Below, piece by piece: positions 1 through 8,443 of a stretch of DNA of 39,541 nt; position 1 is the first letter of the stretch; every line of letters starts with the position of its first letter. The stretch covers positions 1-39,541 of the forward strand of contig JAHLWR010000013.1 of assembly GCA_019057815.1 (NCBI GenBank), read 5' to 3'. The translations under genes were made by a program, and so were the position numbers. This stretch comes from Candidatus Heimdallarchaeota archaeon. GTDB taxonomy: Archaea > Asgardarchaeota > Heimdallarchaeia > Heimdallarchaeales > Heimdallarchaeaceae. The notes under the pieces are model-generated. The model was not told the DNA's origin. It worked only from the letters and a program-made list of their open reading frames with translations, and made no database searches.

Positions 1-1
1 A

Positions 2-88
2 GACAGTAAAAAGGAAGATTCTGTTTCCTCCAAAGACAGTAAAAAGGAAGATTCTGTTTCCTCCAAAGACAGTAAAAAGGAAGATTCT
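2..88 (+). repeat. 33-bp tandem repeat, 2.6 copies
   Basis: Copies begin at 2, 35 and 68. The first two are identical over 33 bases; the third matches for 21 bases and then diverges. The period is a multiple of three and the array is translated in one frame, so it is a coding minisatellite. The array runs to the window edge, so more copies may lie upstream. Confidence 0.9.
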
Positions 89-106
89 ACTTTATCAAAA
101 GAGTAG
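2..106 (+). CDS. C-terminal tail of a truncated protein with 11-residue repeats
   Basis: An open frame enters from the left edge and stops at TAG 104-106. The 34 visible codons encode two full copies of DSKKEDSVSSK and a third that diverges after DSKKEDS into TLSKE. The tail is low-complexity, made of Asp, Glu, Lys and Ser, and is probably disordered. Nothing of the folded part lies in the window, so the function cannot be named. The frame is supported because the 33-base DNA repeat keeps the codon phase and ends in a stop. A T-rich run after the stop (about 110-128) could serve as an archaeal terminator. Confidence 0.6.
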   Translation, partial: DSKKEDSVSSKDSKKEDSVSSKDSKKEDSTLSKE

Positions 107-129
107 AGTATTTTCTTTATTTTTCTTTT

Positions 130-807
130 TCAATTGTCATTTTGACAATAAAAAGTTCCTTTTTCTTTTATATGTCCCTGTTCAAATTTCGTGTCTAAGT
201 ATTTTTGATTATATTTGTTTGCTTCAATGATAACAGGAATTCTTTCCCTCACATCTACTCCACTATTACAGAGTTCTGATACTTTGTCTGGGTTATTAGT
301 TAGTAGTTTAATTGATTTTAGTTTTAGAGCTTTTATTATATCAATCGCAATTAGATAAGATCTTTCATCATCTTGAAAACCTAATAACTTATTAGCTTCA
401 TACGTATCATAACCTAATTCTTGCAGAGTATAAGCTTTAAGCTTGTTAAATAAGCCAATACCTCTACCTTCTTGTCTTAAATAAACTAAAACACCCAAAT
501 TGTTGTTTTGAATGTATTTCAATGCATATTCTAGTTGTTGTCTACAATCACAACGCAAGGAAGTAAATGCATCCCCTGTTAGACACTCAGAATGTATTCT
601 TAATGGAATATTATCTTGATTGATGGGATTTCCTTTTATTATGACAGTATGCTCTTTCATATCTCTGTAACTATAGATACCGATAATTTGAAACTCTCCA
701 AAGCTTGTAGGTAAAGCCGCTATTGATCCAAAGTGAACTAACTCTGTGTTTTCTATTCCAAGTTCGTTAATTTTTTTTCTTATCATTTTATGTAATTTGT
801 CAACCAT
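130..807 (-). CDS. ribA: GTP cyclohydrolase II (riboflavin biosynthesis)
   Basis: Converts GTP to 2,5-diamino-6-ribosylamino-pyrimidinone 5'-phosphate, formate and pyrophosphate, the first step of bacterial-type riboflavin synthesis. Seen: the zinc-ligand pattern C-x10-C-x-C (C75, C86, C88 in the 225-residue form) within SECLTGDAF...LRCDC, and the substrate motif RQEGRGIGL at 111-119. The length fits a stand-alone RibA without the RibB half. The frame can start at TTG 816, but ATG at 807 is preferred because an AGGT lies 9 bases upstream. Many archaea use the unrelated GTP cyclohydrolase III (ArfA), so a type II enzyme here suggests an acquired or lineage-specific route. No other riboflavin gene is adjacent. 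Confidence 0.93.
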   Translation of the reverse strand: MVDKLHKMIRKKINELGIENTELVHFGSIAALPTSFGEFQIIGIYSYRDMKEHTVIIKGNPINQDNIPLRIHSECLTGDAFTSLRCDCRQQLEYALKYIQNNNLGVLVYLRQEGRGIGLFNKLKAYTLQELGYDTYEANKLLGFQDDERSYLIAIDIIKALKLKSIKLLTNNPDKVSELCNSGVDVRERIPVIIEANKYNQKYLDTKFEQGHIKEKGTFYCQNDN

Positions 808-858
808 TTTTTTCAACCTGAAAAGGACTTCAATATAAGAGAAGAAAACTAATTTTTG

Positions 859-1158
859 TTAATAAACAATTCTAAATTGCGAAAAATCCTTTTTTGGCTT
901 TTCCCACTTAACATTTAAATTGTATACTCGCGCTGATGAGGGACCTTTTCTAGCATATTTTATTAGTTTCTCCAGATTTTCCTTGTTTCCCTCTGCAATA
1001 ATCTCAACTGCCCCATTAGGTAGATTTCGGACAGTTCCTCCCACTCCAATCATATATGCAAAATCACGAGTTTCAGCTCTAAAACAAACTCCTTGCACAA
1101 TACCTGTAACAACAATTTCTACTCTCTGGATTTTATCATTTTCTGACATGATACTCAC
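859..1158 (-). CDS. acyP: Acylphosphatase
   Basis: Small ferredoxin-like-fold hydrolase of acyl phosphates. The family signatures are present: GIVQGVCFR, whose Arg binds the phosphate, and GGTVRNLPNGAVE, whose Asn orients the catalytic water. The 99-residue length is normal. The GTG start at 1158 shares one base with the TAG stop of the upstream sirtuin gene (TAGTG), so the two are translationally coupled. An internal ATG at 1149 would give a 96-residue form and cannot be excluded. Pairing with a deacylase may hint at shared acyl metabolism, but that is inference. Confidence 0.93.
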   Translation of the reverse strand: MSIMSENDKIQRVEIVVTGIVQGVCFRAETRDFAYMIGVGGTVRNLPNGAVEIIAEGNKENLEKLIKYARKGPSSARVYNLNVKWEKPKKDFSQFRIVY

Positions 1159-1916
1159 TATATTCCCATTTCTTCAAATAACTTTCCAATGAACTCTGGT
1201 AATGTTTTCTCACAAGGTCCGATAATTGAATAGTCACTAATCGAGGATATAGGTGTTTCCTCTATATTAAACTCAACAACTTTTGCTCCTATTTGTTTCG
1301 CAAGATGTGGTAATGATGCAACAGGATAAACGATTCCTGAAGTACCAATCACTAATAACAAATCAGCTTTTTCTACATAATTCTGAGCTTTGTTCCATTG
1401 ATCGGGGTTTAAGGTTTCATGGAACCACACAACATCTGGTCTTAATGGGTTGATCTTACATTCAGAACAATAAGGTAGTTCTCCAACATTTTCTGCAAAT
1501 TCACTATTGTCCCATCTTTCATAGTGATTACATGAGATGCATCTTGCATAGCGTATTCTTCCATGAACTTCTACAATATTTTGTGTACCAGCAATCTCAT
1601 GTAGCCCATCAACGTTCTGTGTAACTACTCCGATTCCTATCCCCTTCACTTCTAATTCAGTAAGTGCTTGATGAGCAGGATTGGGTTTTGCTTTCAGCAA
1701 AATTCTCATTCTAGCCCTATACCAATCCCATACAAGTATTGGATCTTTCTGAAATGCAAAAGGGGTTGCTAAATCTTGAGCTTTATAATTGTTCCACATA
1801 CCATCTTCACCTCTAAACGTAGGCATTCCAGAAGCTTTTGAAATTCCAGACCCAACAAGTGAGGTTATTTTGAGATTTGATTTAACTACCTTCTGAACAA
1901 TAGAATCGATATTCAT
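1158..1916 (-). CDS. cobB: NAD-dependent protein deacylase, class III sirtuin (CobB/SIRT5-like)
   Basis: Removes acyl groups from lysine using NAD, yielding nicotinamide and O-acyl-ADP-ribose. Motifs in order: GSGISKASGMPTFRG (22-36), TQNVDGLHE (99-107), catalytic His118 in VEVHG, zinc cysteines C126, C129, C150 and C153, RPDVVWFHE (159-167) and a C-terminal GTSGIVYPVASLP loop. Y66 and R69 form the YxxR pair that in SIRT5 and E. coli CobB binds negatively charged acyl groups, so desuccinylase or demalonylase activity is predicted. It is the first gene of a two-gene unit with acylphosphatase. The 252-residue length is typical. Confidence 0.95.
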   Translation of the reverse strand: MNIDSIVQKVVKSNLKITSLVGSGISKASGMPTFRGEDGMWNNYKAQDLATPFAFQKDPILVWDWYRARMRILLKAKPNPAHQALTELEVKGIGIGVVTQNVDGLHEIAGTQNIVEVHGRIRYARCISCNHYERWDNSEFAENVGELPYCSECKINPLRPDVVWFHETLNPDQWNKAQNYVEKADLLLVIGTSGIVYPVASLPHLAKQIGAKVVEFNIEETPISSISDYSIIGPCEKTLPEFIGKLFEEMGI

Positions 1917-2058
1917 TATTATCTACTTACAATCTCAGAATATTACTATTATGGTTCCACTTCTCTTTTTTAAGAAAATAAAGATTTAGCTGGTTGTGCT
2001 CCAGTTAATCTATATCCTATTTAGTGATAAAAAACAGGAAAAAGCAAATAAAAACCAC

Positions 2059-3159
2059 TTATACTTCGAATTTCCTTTTTTTACCCGTTACTTCAAGATA
2101 TAACTTATCGATGCTATTTCTGTATTCAGGGTACCTTAGCAACGCAATTTGAAAAGATATGTCTTTTTCAGAATCAGTTAATTTGGCAAATTGTTGTTTA
2201 GGATTTGTAGTGAGAGCATAATATTGAGATATCATACTTGTACCTGAATAACGGATTATTTTTACGACTTCTTCTTCTATTTTTCTTAAAGAATCATCGA
2301 TATATTTTTTGTAATTAAGTCCTCCACTTTCAGCATCTACTTGCAATTTTTCTAGCATTTCTTTACTAAAATCACTTTCCTGACCATTTTTAGCTGATCC
2401 TGTGGTTAGATCTACAATAACATTATCGGGATAGTTTGAAAGTAAATCTGGTGTTGCAAACAAAACATCAAACTGATTGGGGGGAACATAATTTGTTGGA
2501 TACAGAGAAACTAGCAACTCCCTTCTTGGTTGAAATGATTGCATCGATGAAAGGAATGGTTTAACCATCTCTTTTGAACATACAACAATTATGGGTTTTC
2601 CTACAAGTAAAGCATAAACTACTCTCTCCTCCCCTTTATTAACTAATCGCATGAAGAAATATGGTGCAGCTACCGAACGATCAATATCAATTGCCTGAGC
2701 TCCTGTAACCCCTTCTTGTGAGGTTTCAAGTACGGAAGCTAAATTTTTAGCCCAATTGAAAATTCTTCCTTTCATATTTTCATCTAGTTCATAACCAGGT
2801 TCATACAAAATTAAACCTGAAATTTGCTTTGCTGTATTTGAACTGTGATAATTGAATACTGGGACCTTGGCATATAGTTGTGATTGCATCTGTTCGGGAA
2901 GAATGAAAGTTAAACAAGCCATTGTTATAGGTGATCTTTTGCTTTTAGATGGAACACCAAAAAAGAATGAATATGCAACTCCACCCAGATCATGTAAGGG
3001 CATTACTGCACTGTCTTCTCGAAGAATATCCGTTGCTGCCGCACCACTCAACATTCGAATCGAAACTTTCTGAGATTCTTCTTCTGTTAAATCTTGATAA
3101 TAAAGAGCCCTAGTCCCTACAGTGTCATCAAAAATACTAAAGCATACCTTATGTGACAT
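2059..3159 (-). CDS. Longin plus DENN-like protein (tentative)
   Basis: No certain family. Residues 1-115 begin VCFSIFDDTVGTRALYY and end in mixed strands, the look of a longin-type domain. Residues 178-255 contain ALLVGKPIIVVCS, then SFQPRRELLVSLYP, then FATPDLLSNYPDNVIVDL. That order resembles the central DENN core (a buried sensor-like strand, a Leu/Pro-rich link and an xDLxxG strand). Residues 264-366 are mostly helical and basic at the end. There is no signal peptide or membrane segment, so it should be cytosolic. DENN proteins act as GEFs or GAP platforms for small GTPases in eukaryotes; an Arf-like GTPase lies at 34660. The call is by eye and could be wrong; a generic Asgard longin protein is the fallback. 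Confidence 0.4.
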   Translation of the reverse strand: MSHKVCFSIFDDTVGTRALYYQDLTEEESQKVSIRMLSGAAATDILREDSAVMPLHDLGGVAYSFFFGVPSKSKRSPITMACLTFILPEQMQSQLYAKVPVFNYHSSNTAKQISGLILYEPGYELDENMKGRIFNWAKNLASVLETSQEGVTGAQAIDIDRSVAAPYFFMRLVNKGEERVVYALLVGKPIIVVCSKEMVKPFLSSMQSFQPRRELLVSLYPTNYVPPNQFDVLFATPDLLSNYPDNVIVDLTTGSAKNGQESDFSKEMLEKLQVDAESGGLNYKKYIDDSLRKIEEEVVKIIRYSGTSMISQYYALTTNPKQQFAKLTDSEKDISFQIALLRYPEYRNSIDKLYLEVTGKKRKFEV

Positions 3160-3361
3160 TGTTTTACCAGTTTTTTTATTTCTCTTAAACTTATCTGTAT
3201 AGGGAACCTCATATGTGAGTTAGAAGAGCTAAACACATCGAATTTTCTATTTTCTAATTTTTTAAAAAGAGAAATTTTTCAAATATTAACAAGCACTCGA
3301 AATGTTTTTTAAAGCATTTTCTGATATTAATACATTAGGTCTATGCAATTAGGTGGTTGTA

Positions 3362-3661
3362 GTGAGTAGAAAAGATGATATCCCTAGAAGTATACTAGAA
3401 CGATTGGGAAAGAGCAAACGCCTGATTCTTATCGAGATATCCAAGGGTGAGCTAGGATATAAGAGACTATCAAGAAAACTTGGTCTTGGATTAGATACTA
3501 TTCGATCACATATTAGAACAGGTAAGCATTCTACTTCATTATTCCAATTAGATTTAATTTTACATGATCAAGAGAGATGGATTATTTCTGAATTAGGAAA
3601 GAAAGTTCTAGAATTACTAAAACAAGAACCTGAGTATTCAGCCCATTTCTATGATAAATAA
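3362..3661 (+). CDS. Small winged-helix-like DNA-binding protein
   Basis: A 99-residue basic protein. An N-terminal helical region ILERLGKSKRLILIEIS is followed by LGYKRLSRKLGLGLDTIRSHI, which reads as a helix-turn-helix, and then WIISELGKKVLELLKQE, typical of the wing and last helix of archaeal winged-helix regulators. The start at GTG 3362 is chosen because AGGTGG (3351-3356) sits 5 bases upstream; an in-frame GTG at 3353 overlaps that site. It is transcribed away from the DENN-like gene across about 200 bp of AT-rich DNA, and its TAA stop directly abuts the convergent lysS stop. Targets are unknown. Confidence 0.65.
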   Translation: MSRKDDIPRSILERLGKSKRLILIEISKGELGYKRLSRKLGLGLDTIRSHIRTGKHSTSLFQLDLILHDQERWIISELGKKVLELLKQEPEYSAHFYDK

Positions 3662-5317
3662 CTAGCTATCAATCTTGATAGTTAAACATTTCAATGCTTT
3701 TTTCATGAACACTATTACCTCGTTCTTACCTATGGCATCAACAAGTGTTCCTGCTCTTGGACCAGATTTTCTTCCAATAAATATTAGATAGATTAGTTGG
3801 AAGAACTCTTTAGGTTTGATTTGCTGCTTTTTAGAATATTCATACAAGAATTGAGTGATTTCGTCTCCTTTGAGTGTATCTGGTAGTTTTTGTAAAGCTT
3901 CAAGTAGATGATTGAATATTGTTTGGTCTATACTTTTCACAATTTCACAGTCTGGATTTTCGAAAATCTTAAATTTTATCTTATCATTGGCATAATTTTC
4001 TATCCAATATTTTACTCTTTGAAAACGTTTTGATAAGAATAAATTAGTTAAATCATCTGGTTCTTGTGGAATGATTCCTGTAGATTTTAATCTATCTATT
4101 ATTTTTTCTTCATCAAATAAACACACTTGCATAACTGTAGCTAAGTGACCGTAGTCCACTCTTATTGCTTTATTTGAAGAGGGATCTCCAATTAATGCCA
4201 ATTCATAAGCTTTGATCGTTTTCTCTCTAGATTTTTTATGTTCTAGACTTAATTTTTGATAGAATAATTCTTCTGCTTGGTCAAACTCTGATGCGATGTT
4301 TGGAATATCTAAATCGACTCTGAAATCGAAATCTGTTCTAAGATTGGTTCTATAGATTTTGTACAGGAATATAGCTGGTTCTAGAATTTTTGGAAATTCA
4401 GTTACTGGCATCCCGCTTCCTGAACTTCCGCTAAGTTTTCTTCCTCCAAAAGTGAGAAAACCATGCTGAATTAGCAAAGGAAGTTTTGCTTTGTTGAATA
4501 TTTTTTTATGAATAGCTAAAGATGTATCAATTGATCCACCTGCTACACCATGGTCTTTTCCTGAAGATTCTACTGTTACACCAAAGAAATCTTGTCTAGC
4601 TGCCCAATCCAATCTCCATTTTAGTTTCCATAATGTTTCTCCCATCTTTATTGTCGATTTCTCTCCACATCCTTTTTTCTCTCTTTTGCAGTGAATGTTA
4701 ATAATAATCTCGTTACTCTCAATTCTATAATCCGTAATAAATGGCGCTGCAAAAATCTTGCATTTTGGGCACTGTACGAGAAAAAATTCTTCCATTCTAG
4801 AACCAGTTATTTCTTCAGTGAGTTGAGATGTTTCCTCTCTCTTTTCAATAAAGAGTTTTGCATATTTATCATACTTTCCTTGAGCATACATTTCTGAGGT
4901 TTTTATTGGTTCAGGGTGAACATCAAACTCGTCCATAATTTCAATAGCATTAGAAATAAAATGATCTGCATAAGAAGAATGACAACCAAGTGGGTCTGGT
5001 ACATCACAAATAGCATGACCTAGATATTTATGTAATAACTTTCCATAATCCTTCTTAAAGAAGGCTGGGATTTTGTCAAATGGGTCAATATTATCAATAT
5101 TAAGTATATAACTAGATTCAGCTTCTAAATTCAAAAGCTCTCTATGAATGGCTCGACATGTTACTGCTTCTTTAAAATTCCCAATATGATAATAACCACT
5201 AGGAGCCCATCCAGTCGCAACAACCTGCTTTTTATCAAATCTTTTAATAGCTTCCTCACTGACAACTGTTGCCCAATGTTTGTATTCTCGATCTTCTCTC
5301 TCATCTATGTGAGTCAT
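3662..5317 (-). CDS. lysS: Lysyl-tRNA synthetase, class I
   Basis: Charges tRNA-Lys. This is the archaeal class I form, not the bacterial/eukaryotic class II LysRS. The HIGH signature is HIGN at 44-47 (YYHIGNFKE) and the KMSKS signature is KLSGS at 294-298 (GGRKLSGSSG). A zinc-ribbon-like insert holds C183, C186, C210 and C217. The C-terminal helical part forms the anticodon-binding domain. The 551-residue length is normal to slightly long. It is a single gene between an opposing HTH gene, with zero bases between the two stops, and the geranylgeranyl-reductase gene upstream. Confidence 0.96.
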   Translation of the reverse strand: MTHIDEREDREYKHWATVVSEEAIKRFDKKQVVATGWAPSGYYHIGNFKEAVTCRAIHRELLNLEAESSYILNIDNIDPFDKIPAFFKKDYGKLLHKYLGHAICDVPDPLGCHSSYADHFISNAIEIMDEFDVHPEPIKTSEMYAQGKYDKYAKLFIEKREETSQLTEEITGSRMEEFFLVQCPKCKIFAAPFITDYRIESNEIIINIHCKREKKGCGEKSTIKMGETLWKLKWRLDWAARQDFFGVTVESSGKDHGVAGGSIDTSLAIHKKIFNKAKLPLLIQHGFLTFGGRKLSGSSGSGMPVTEFPKILEPAIFLYKIYRTNLRTDFDFRVDLDIPNIASEFDQAEELFYQKLSLEHKKSREKTIKAYELALIGDPSSNKAIRVDYGHLATVMQVCLFDEEKIIDRLKSTGIIPQEPDDLTNLFLSKRFQRVKYWIENYANDKIKFKIFENPDCEIVKSIDQTIFNHLLEALQKLPDTLKGDEITQFLYEYSKKQQIKPKEFFQLIYLIFIGRKSGPRAGTLVDAIGKNEVIVFMKKALKCLTIKIDS

Positions 5318-5386
5318 GCTAACAGAAGATTTTTACTTGTAACTTAAGAGTTGTTGTCATTAACATTTGTAGAGTAAGTAGTTGGT

Positions 5387-6742
5387 TTAAGTAAATAGAT
5401 TATAGATATTTTCAATCGCGTTCTCCCACTTTCTAAAATTTTCTGGCGAACTAGGATATTCTACAAATAAGTCCGCTAGTTTCTTATTTGCATCCATGGC
5501 TTTCTTCATTAGTAGCAACAAACCTATTTTAGGGAAAGACCTAACCACTCGCATAAGCATTGAAAATAGGTTTTCTTTTTTTAAGACGCCAGCAGAACTT
5601 AAATCAGACTTTTTAATCACTTTCCGCTTTAAGAGAAACTCAAGATTTTTTGCTCCTAACTTTTCTAGAACTAAAGTGAGTATTTTATATCTCGCATTTT
5701 CTTCACCAAATTTTTTCATTACTTTAATATTATATTCCCATAAATCTTTAGTAGAATAATTCTGCTCTTTAGCAGCTTTTATTGCGACTTCTGCCGCAAA
5801 ACATCCTGCAAATAAAGCTGGTCCATGCCCTTCAGCTGTTAGAGGATCAGCGTGGAAAGCTGCATCCCCTGCTACTATCAACCCAGGAGCAACCGCATTC
5901 CAAAGCGGTGGCTTTACTGTTACAACATCACCTCTACTATCAAGAATCTCATAAGAATCAGGAGAATAGTACTTTTTCATTGCTTCGTTATATATTTTTT
6001 TTACACTCTTTTTCTCATTTTTACCTTCTTTAACGAATCCGGTACCACAATTTAATTTCTTTTTACCAATAGCAAAAAACCAAATATAACCTGGTTCAGG
6101 AACATCCTTAACATATTGAAGAACAATTTTACCATCTAATTTGTGAGGTTTCTTCAATTTGATTATTTCTCTGAAACATGAGGCATAATCGCTTTTTGAT
6201 AAATTCTTATTTAATAATGGTTCAAAATTTTCAGGTAAATTCGTTCGTACCACAGCCATTGTACCACTGCAATCAATTACAATTTTGCTTCTAAACTCGA
6301 AAATGCTTCCATCTTTTTTCTTTACTTTTACACCGCTCACTTTATTGTCCTTAATAATAGGATTTAGAACTTTAGTTTCGCTTTCTAAAAGTACACCTCT
6401 CTTTAAGGCTTCTTTTAACAATCTTTGTCCGTATATGTGTCTGTTTACCATATAACCTATAGACGGTAGACTAAGGTTGATTTCAGGATTTGCGGTCTGG
6501 ATAACAAGGGTGGAGATATTAGTATTAATTTCGTCTCCCTTGGGTGGTTCAACATTCAATTTTTTAGAAACATTGATAACAGTTTTTTTAGATATAGCGT
6601 CACCACACACTTTGTTACCAATTTCTTCCTCTGTTTTTTTGTCTATTAGAAGAGTTTTCATTTTATTGTTTACACACAATATTGCAGCCGAAATTCCCGC
6701 AGGCCCTCCCCCTACTATAACTACATCATATGTTTCAGACAT
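5387..6742 (-). CDS. Geranylgeranyl reductase family FAD-dependent oxidoreductase
   Basis: FAD enzyme of the family that saturates the isoprenoid chains of archaeal ether lipids. The N-terminus has the dinucleotide motif VVIVGGGPAGISAA (7-20), then VCGD (45-48), the place of the family's cysteine-containing PxxxxCGG-like segment. The second FAD motif is AGDAAFHADP (291-300), followed by AEGHGPALFAG. The 451-residue length is normal or slightly long. No other lipid genes adjoin it, so digeranylgeranylglycerophospholipid reductase is likely but a related FixC-like enzyme acting on another polyprenyl substrate is possible. Confidence 0.85.
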   Translation of the reverse strand: MSETYDVVIVGGGPAGISAAILCVNNKMKTLLIDKKTEEEIGNKVCGDAISKKTVINVSKKLNVEPPKGDEINTNISTLVIQTANPEINLSLPSIGYMVNRHIYGQRLLKEALKRGVLLESETKVLNPIIKDNKVSGVKVKKKDGSIFEFRSKIVIDCSGTMAVVRTNLPENFEPLLNKNLSKSDYASCFREIIKLKKPHKLDGKIVLQYVKDVPEPGYIWFFAIGKKKLNCGTGFVKEGKNEKKSVKKIYNEAMKKYYSPDSYEILDSRGDVVTVKPPLWNAVAPGLIVAGDAAFHADPLTAEGHGPALFAGCFAAEVAIKAAKEQNYSTKDLWEYNIKVMKKFGEENARYKILTLVLEKLGAKNLEFLLKRKVIKKSDLSSAGVLKKENLFSMLMRVVRSFPKIGLLLLMKKAMDANKKLADLFVEYPSSPENFRKWENAIENIYNLFT

Positions 6743-6874
6743 TCAAACAAAAATGCAATAGCTCTATAATAAGACTTTGCAATACATCCCAAATTATGGG
6801 ATTATTATTTAGGTGCTTATTAGAAAACATTTAGCTAACTTGGATGATAAAGTAAGAAAGGGAGTTAAATCTAC

Positions 6875-8443
6875 TCACCAAGAAAGATTTGTCATCTCTC
6901 TAGCAATAGAACTTTCTTTCTTTATTATCTCAGTTTCTTTCTTATCTCCAATATAAATTTTGAATGTTTCAAAAAGTGGCGGAGTATCACCTGATATTTT
7001 AATAATTAACAGTTTTTCTTGCTCTTTTGCAGGTGGGTTGGCTATCCAAGTAATAATTCTCTTTCCTTTATCGTTTGTTTGTTCCATTACTTGATCATCT
7101 GGAGGGTCTTTTGTAGTAATAACATGAGATATTGGTATTGCATCTTCAATAGAAATAATATCCTCAACATCTCTCACGCATTTTAGTACATATACAAGTC
7201 TATAACCTATCTCATTATCAATAGATTGGATGAATTTTGCTGCTTTTAATATGATGTTTCCTTCAGCATCTTTCACTATTTTCTTTCCTCTAAAAAGATA
7301 GGGGAAATAATCTAAGGAGTATGTTTTTTCCAAAATCTGTCCTTGATTGATGTTTTTTTGTTGCCATCGAATAATAACTCCTTTTAATCTGGCTTTCTCA
7401 ATGATTCCACGGGGTGGCATTGCTTCTGGATTTGATTTTAAAACATCAAATTCTGGTGGTAACTCATCCATAATGTGCAATTCTTCTACTCTCTTTTTAT
7501 GCACATTAATATATTTTATATCTGCAACAAATTCCAGACCAGAAGGAACTATTTCTTCGAATGTATTAAGCACAGTAATTTTATTTTCAATTATTTCAAG
7601 AATTGTACGATTGATTTTCTGTTTCATCTTATATTTGATTTCTGCTTCATTTCCAGGTGCAATTTCAGGTATTTTCCATTCAATTTCGAGTATTTTCTCT
7701 TTTTTCTTCGTGACTGGTTTAATATCTCTGCCTTCTATTGTCATATCATCTATGCTAAAACAATAAGGTATTTCATCTACAATTTTAATATCTGTAATTG
7801 CTTCATTGTATTCATTCTTTAGTCTTGAAGAAACTGTAATATCACCTATTGAATCACCAATATCAATGCTGTTGTTAGTATCGATATTCTTTGTTTCACC
7901 ATTCGCTAATTTGAATTGTTTTCTGCTTTTTACTTCATTTGGGACTTGATATTTATTGTCCTCCATTAGTTTTTGAACTAACTCACTCTGAATATATATA
8001 TCATCAGGGATATGAGTAGTTGAAACCTCAACTCCTATGATTTTACTTTTTTCCTCTGTTTCAAAGACTTCTTCAAAATGAGCAGTATTTATAATTGTAG
8101 TTTCTAAGATCAAATCTTCAATTCTTTGCTCTAGAAGTTCTTCTGACTTGATTAATCTTAAAATAATATTATAATCACTTTGTATTCCTAATTCTGTGAA
8201 ATACTCTTCGACCCATCTAGCAACACGTGTCTCATGCGGAGGTAAGATAGTAGACCAAAACTCTTGTACTGTTCTAACAATTTCATGAAGATTATTGCAC
8301 TCCCTATGACTAATCAAACCACCTGTATCATAAAAGGATACTAAACCATCCATAGAAGTGCTAAATAAATTTGTGTTTGGTTCAATTCGTATGAAATATC
8401 GAGTAGATCCCCAAATTGTTTTTCTTTCTACCATTTTACTCAA
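6875..8443 (-). CDS. Unknown protein with repeated beta-sandwich-like segments
   Basis: Not recognised. Residues 1-110 are mixed alpha/beta. From about residue 195 onward, three or four stretches of alternating strands recur, each with a shared pattern: a NEYNEAITDIKIVDEIP or EELHIMDELPPEF-like line, followed by a line ending in a tryptophan such as LEIEWKIPEIAPGNE, VIIRWQQKNINQGQ or IITWIANPPAKEQE. This resembles DUF11-like or Ig-like repeats that usually occur outside the cell, yet there is no signal peptide or membrane segment. The start overlaps the stop of the upstream gene by 8 bases, so the two are co-translated. The function is open. Confidence 0.6.
   Translation of the reverse strand: MSKMVERKTIWGSTRYFIRIEPNTNLFSTSMDGLVSFYDTGGLISHRECNNLHEIVRTVQEFWSTILPPHETRVARWVEEYFTELGIQSDYNIILRLIKSEELLEQRIEDLILETTIINTAHFEEVFETEEKSKIIGVEVSTTHIPDDIYIQSELVQKLMEDNKYQVPNEVKSRKQFKLANGETKNIDTNNSIDIGDSIGDITVSSRLKNEYNEAITDIKIVDEIPYCFSIDDMTIEGRDIKPVTKKKEKILEIEWKIPEIAPGNEAEIKYKMKQKINRTILEIIENKITVLNTFEEIVPSGLEFVADIKYINVHKKRVEELHIMDELPPEFDVLKSNPEAMPPRGIIEKARLKGVIIRWQQKNINQGQILEKTYSLDYFPYLFRGKKIVKDAEGNIILKAAKFIQSIDNEIGYRLVYVLKCVRDVEDIISIEDAIPISHVITTKDPPDDQVMEQTNDKGKRIITWIANPPAKEQEKLLIIKISGDTPPLFETFKIYIGDKKETEIIKKESSIAREMTNLSW

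Noticed and set aside
2-106. Tandem 33-bp repeats as a CRISPR array
   Set aside because: The copies are directly adjacent with no spacers and are translated in one frame to a stop codon.
2852-3073. A + strand frame inside the DENN-like gene
   Set aside because: Antisense shadow; the minus strand frame is five times longer and has a coherent fold pattern.
7347-7822. Long + strand frames rich in Phe and Ile opposite the 6875-8443 gene
   Set aside because: Antisense shadows of a coding strand with normal composition; no start signal and a biased, membrane-like composition typical of shadows in AT-rich DNA.
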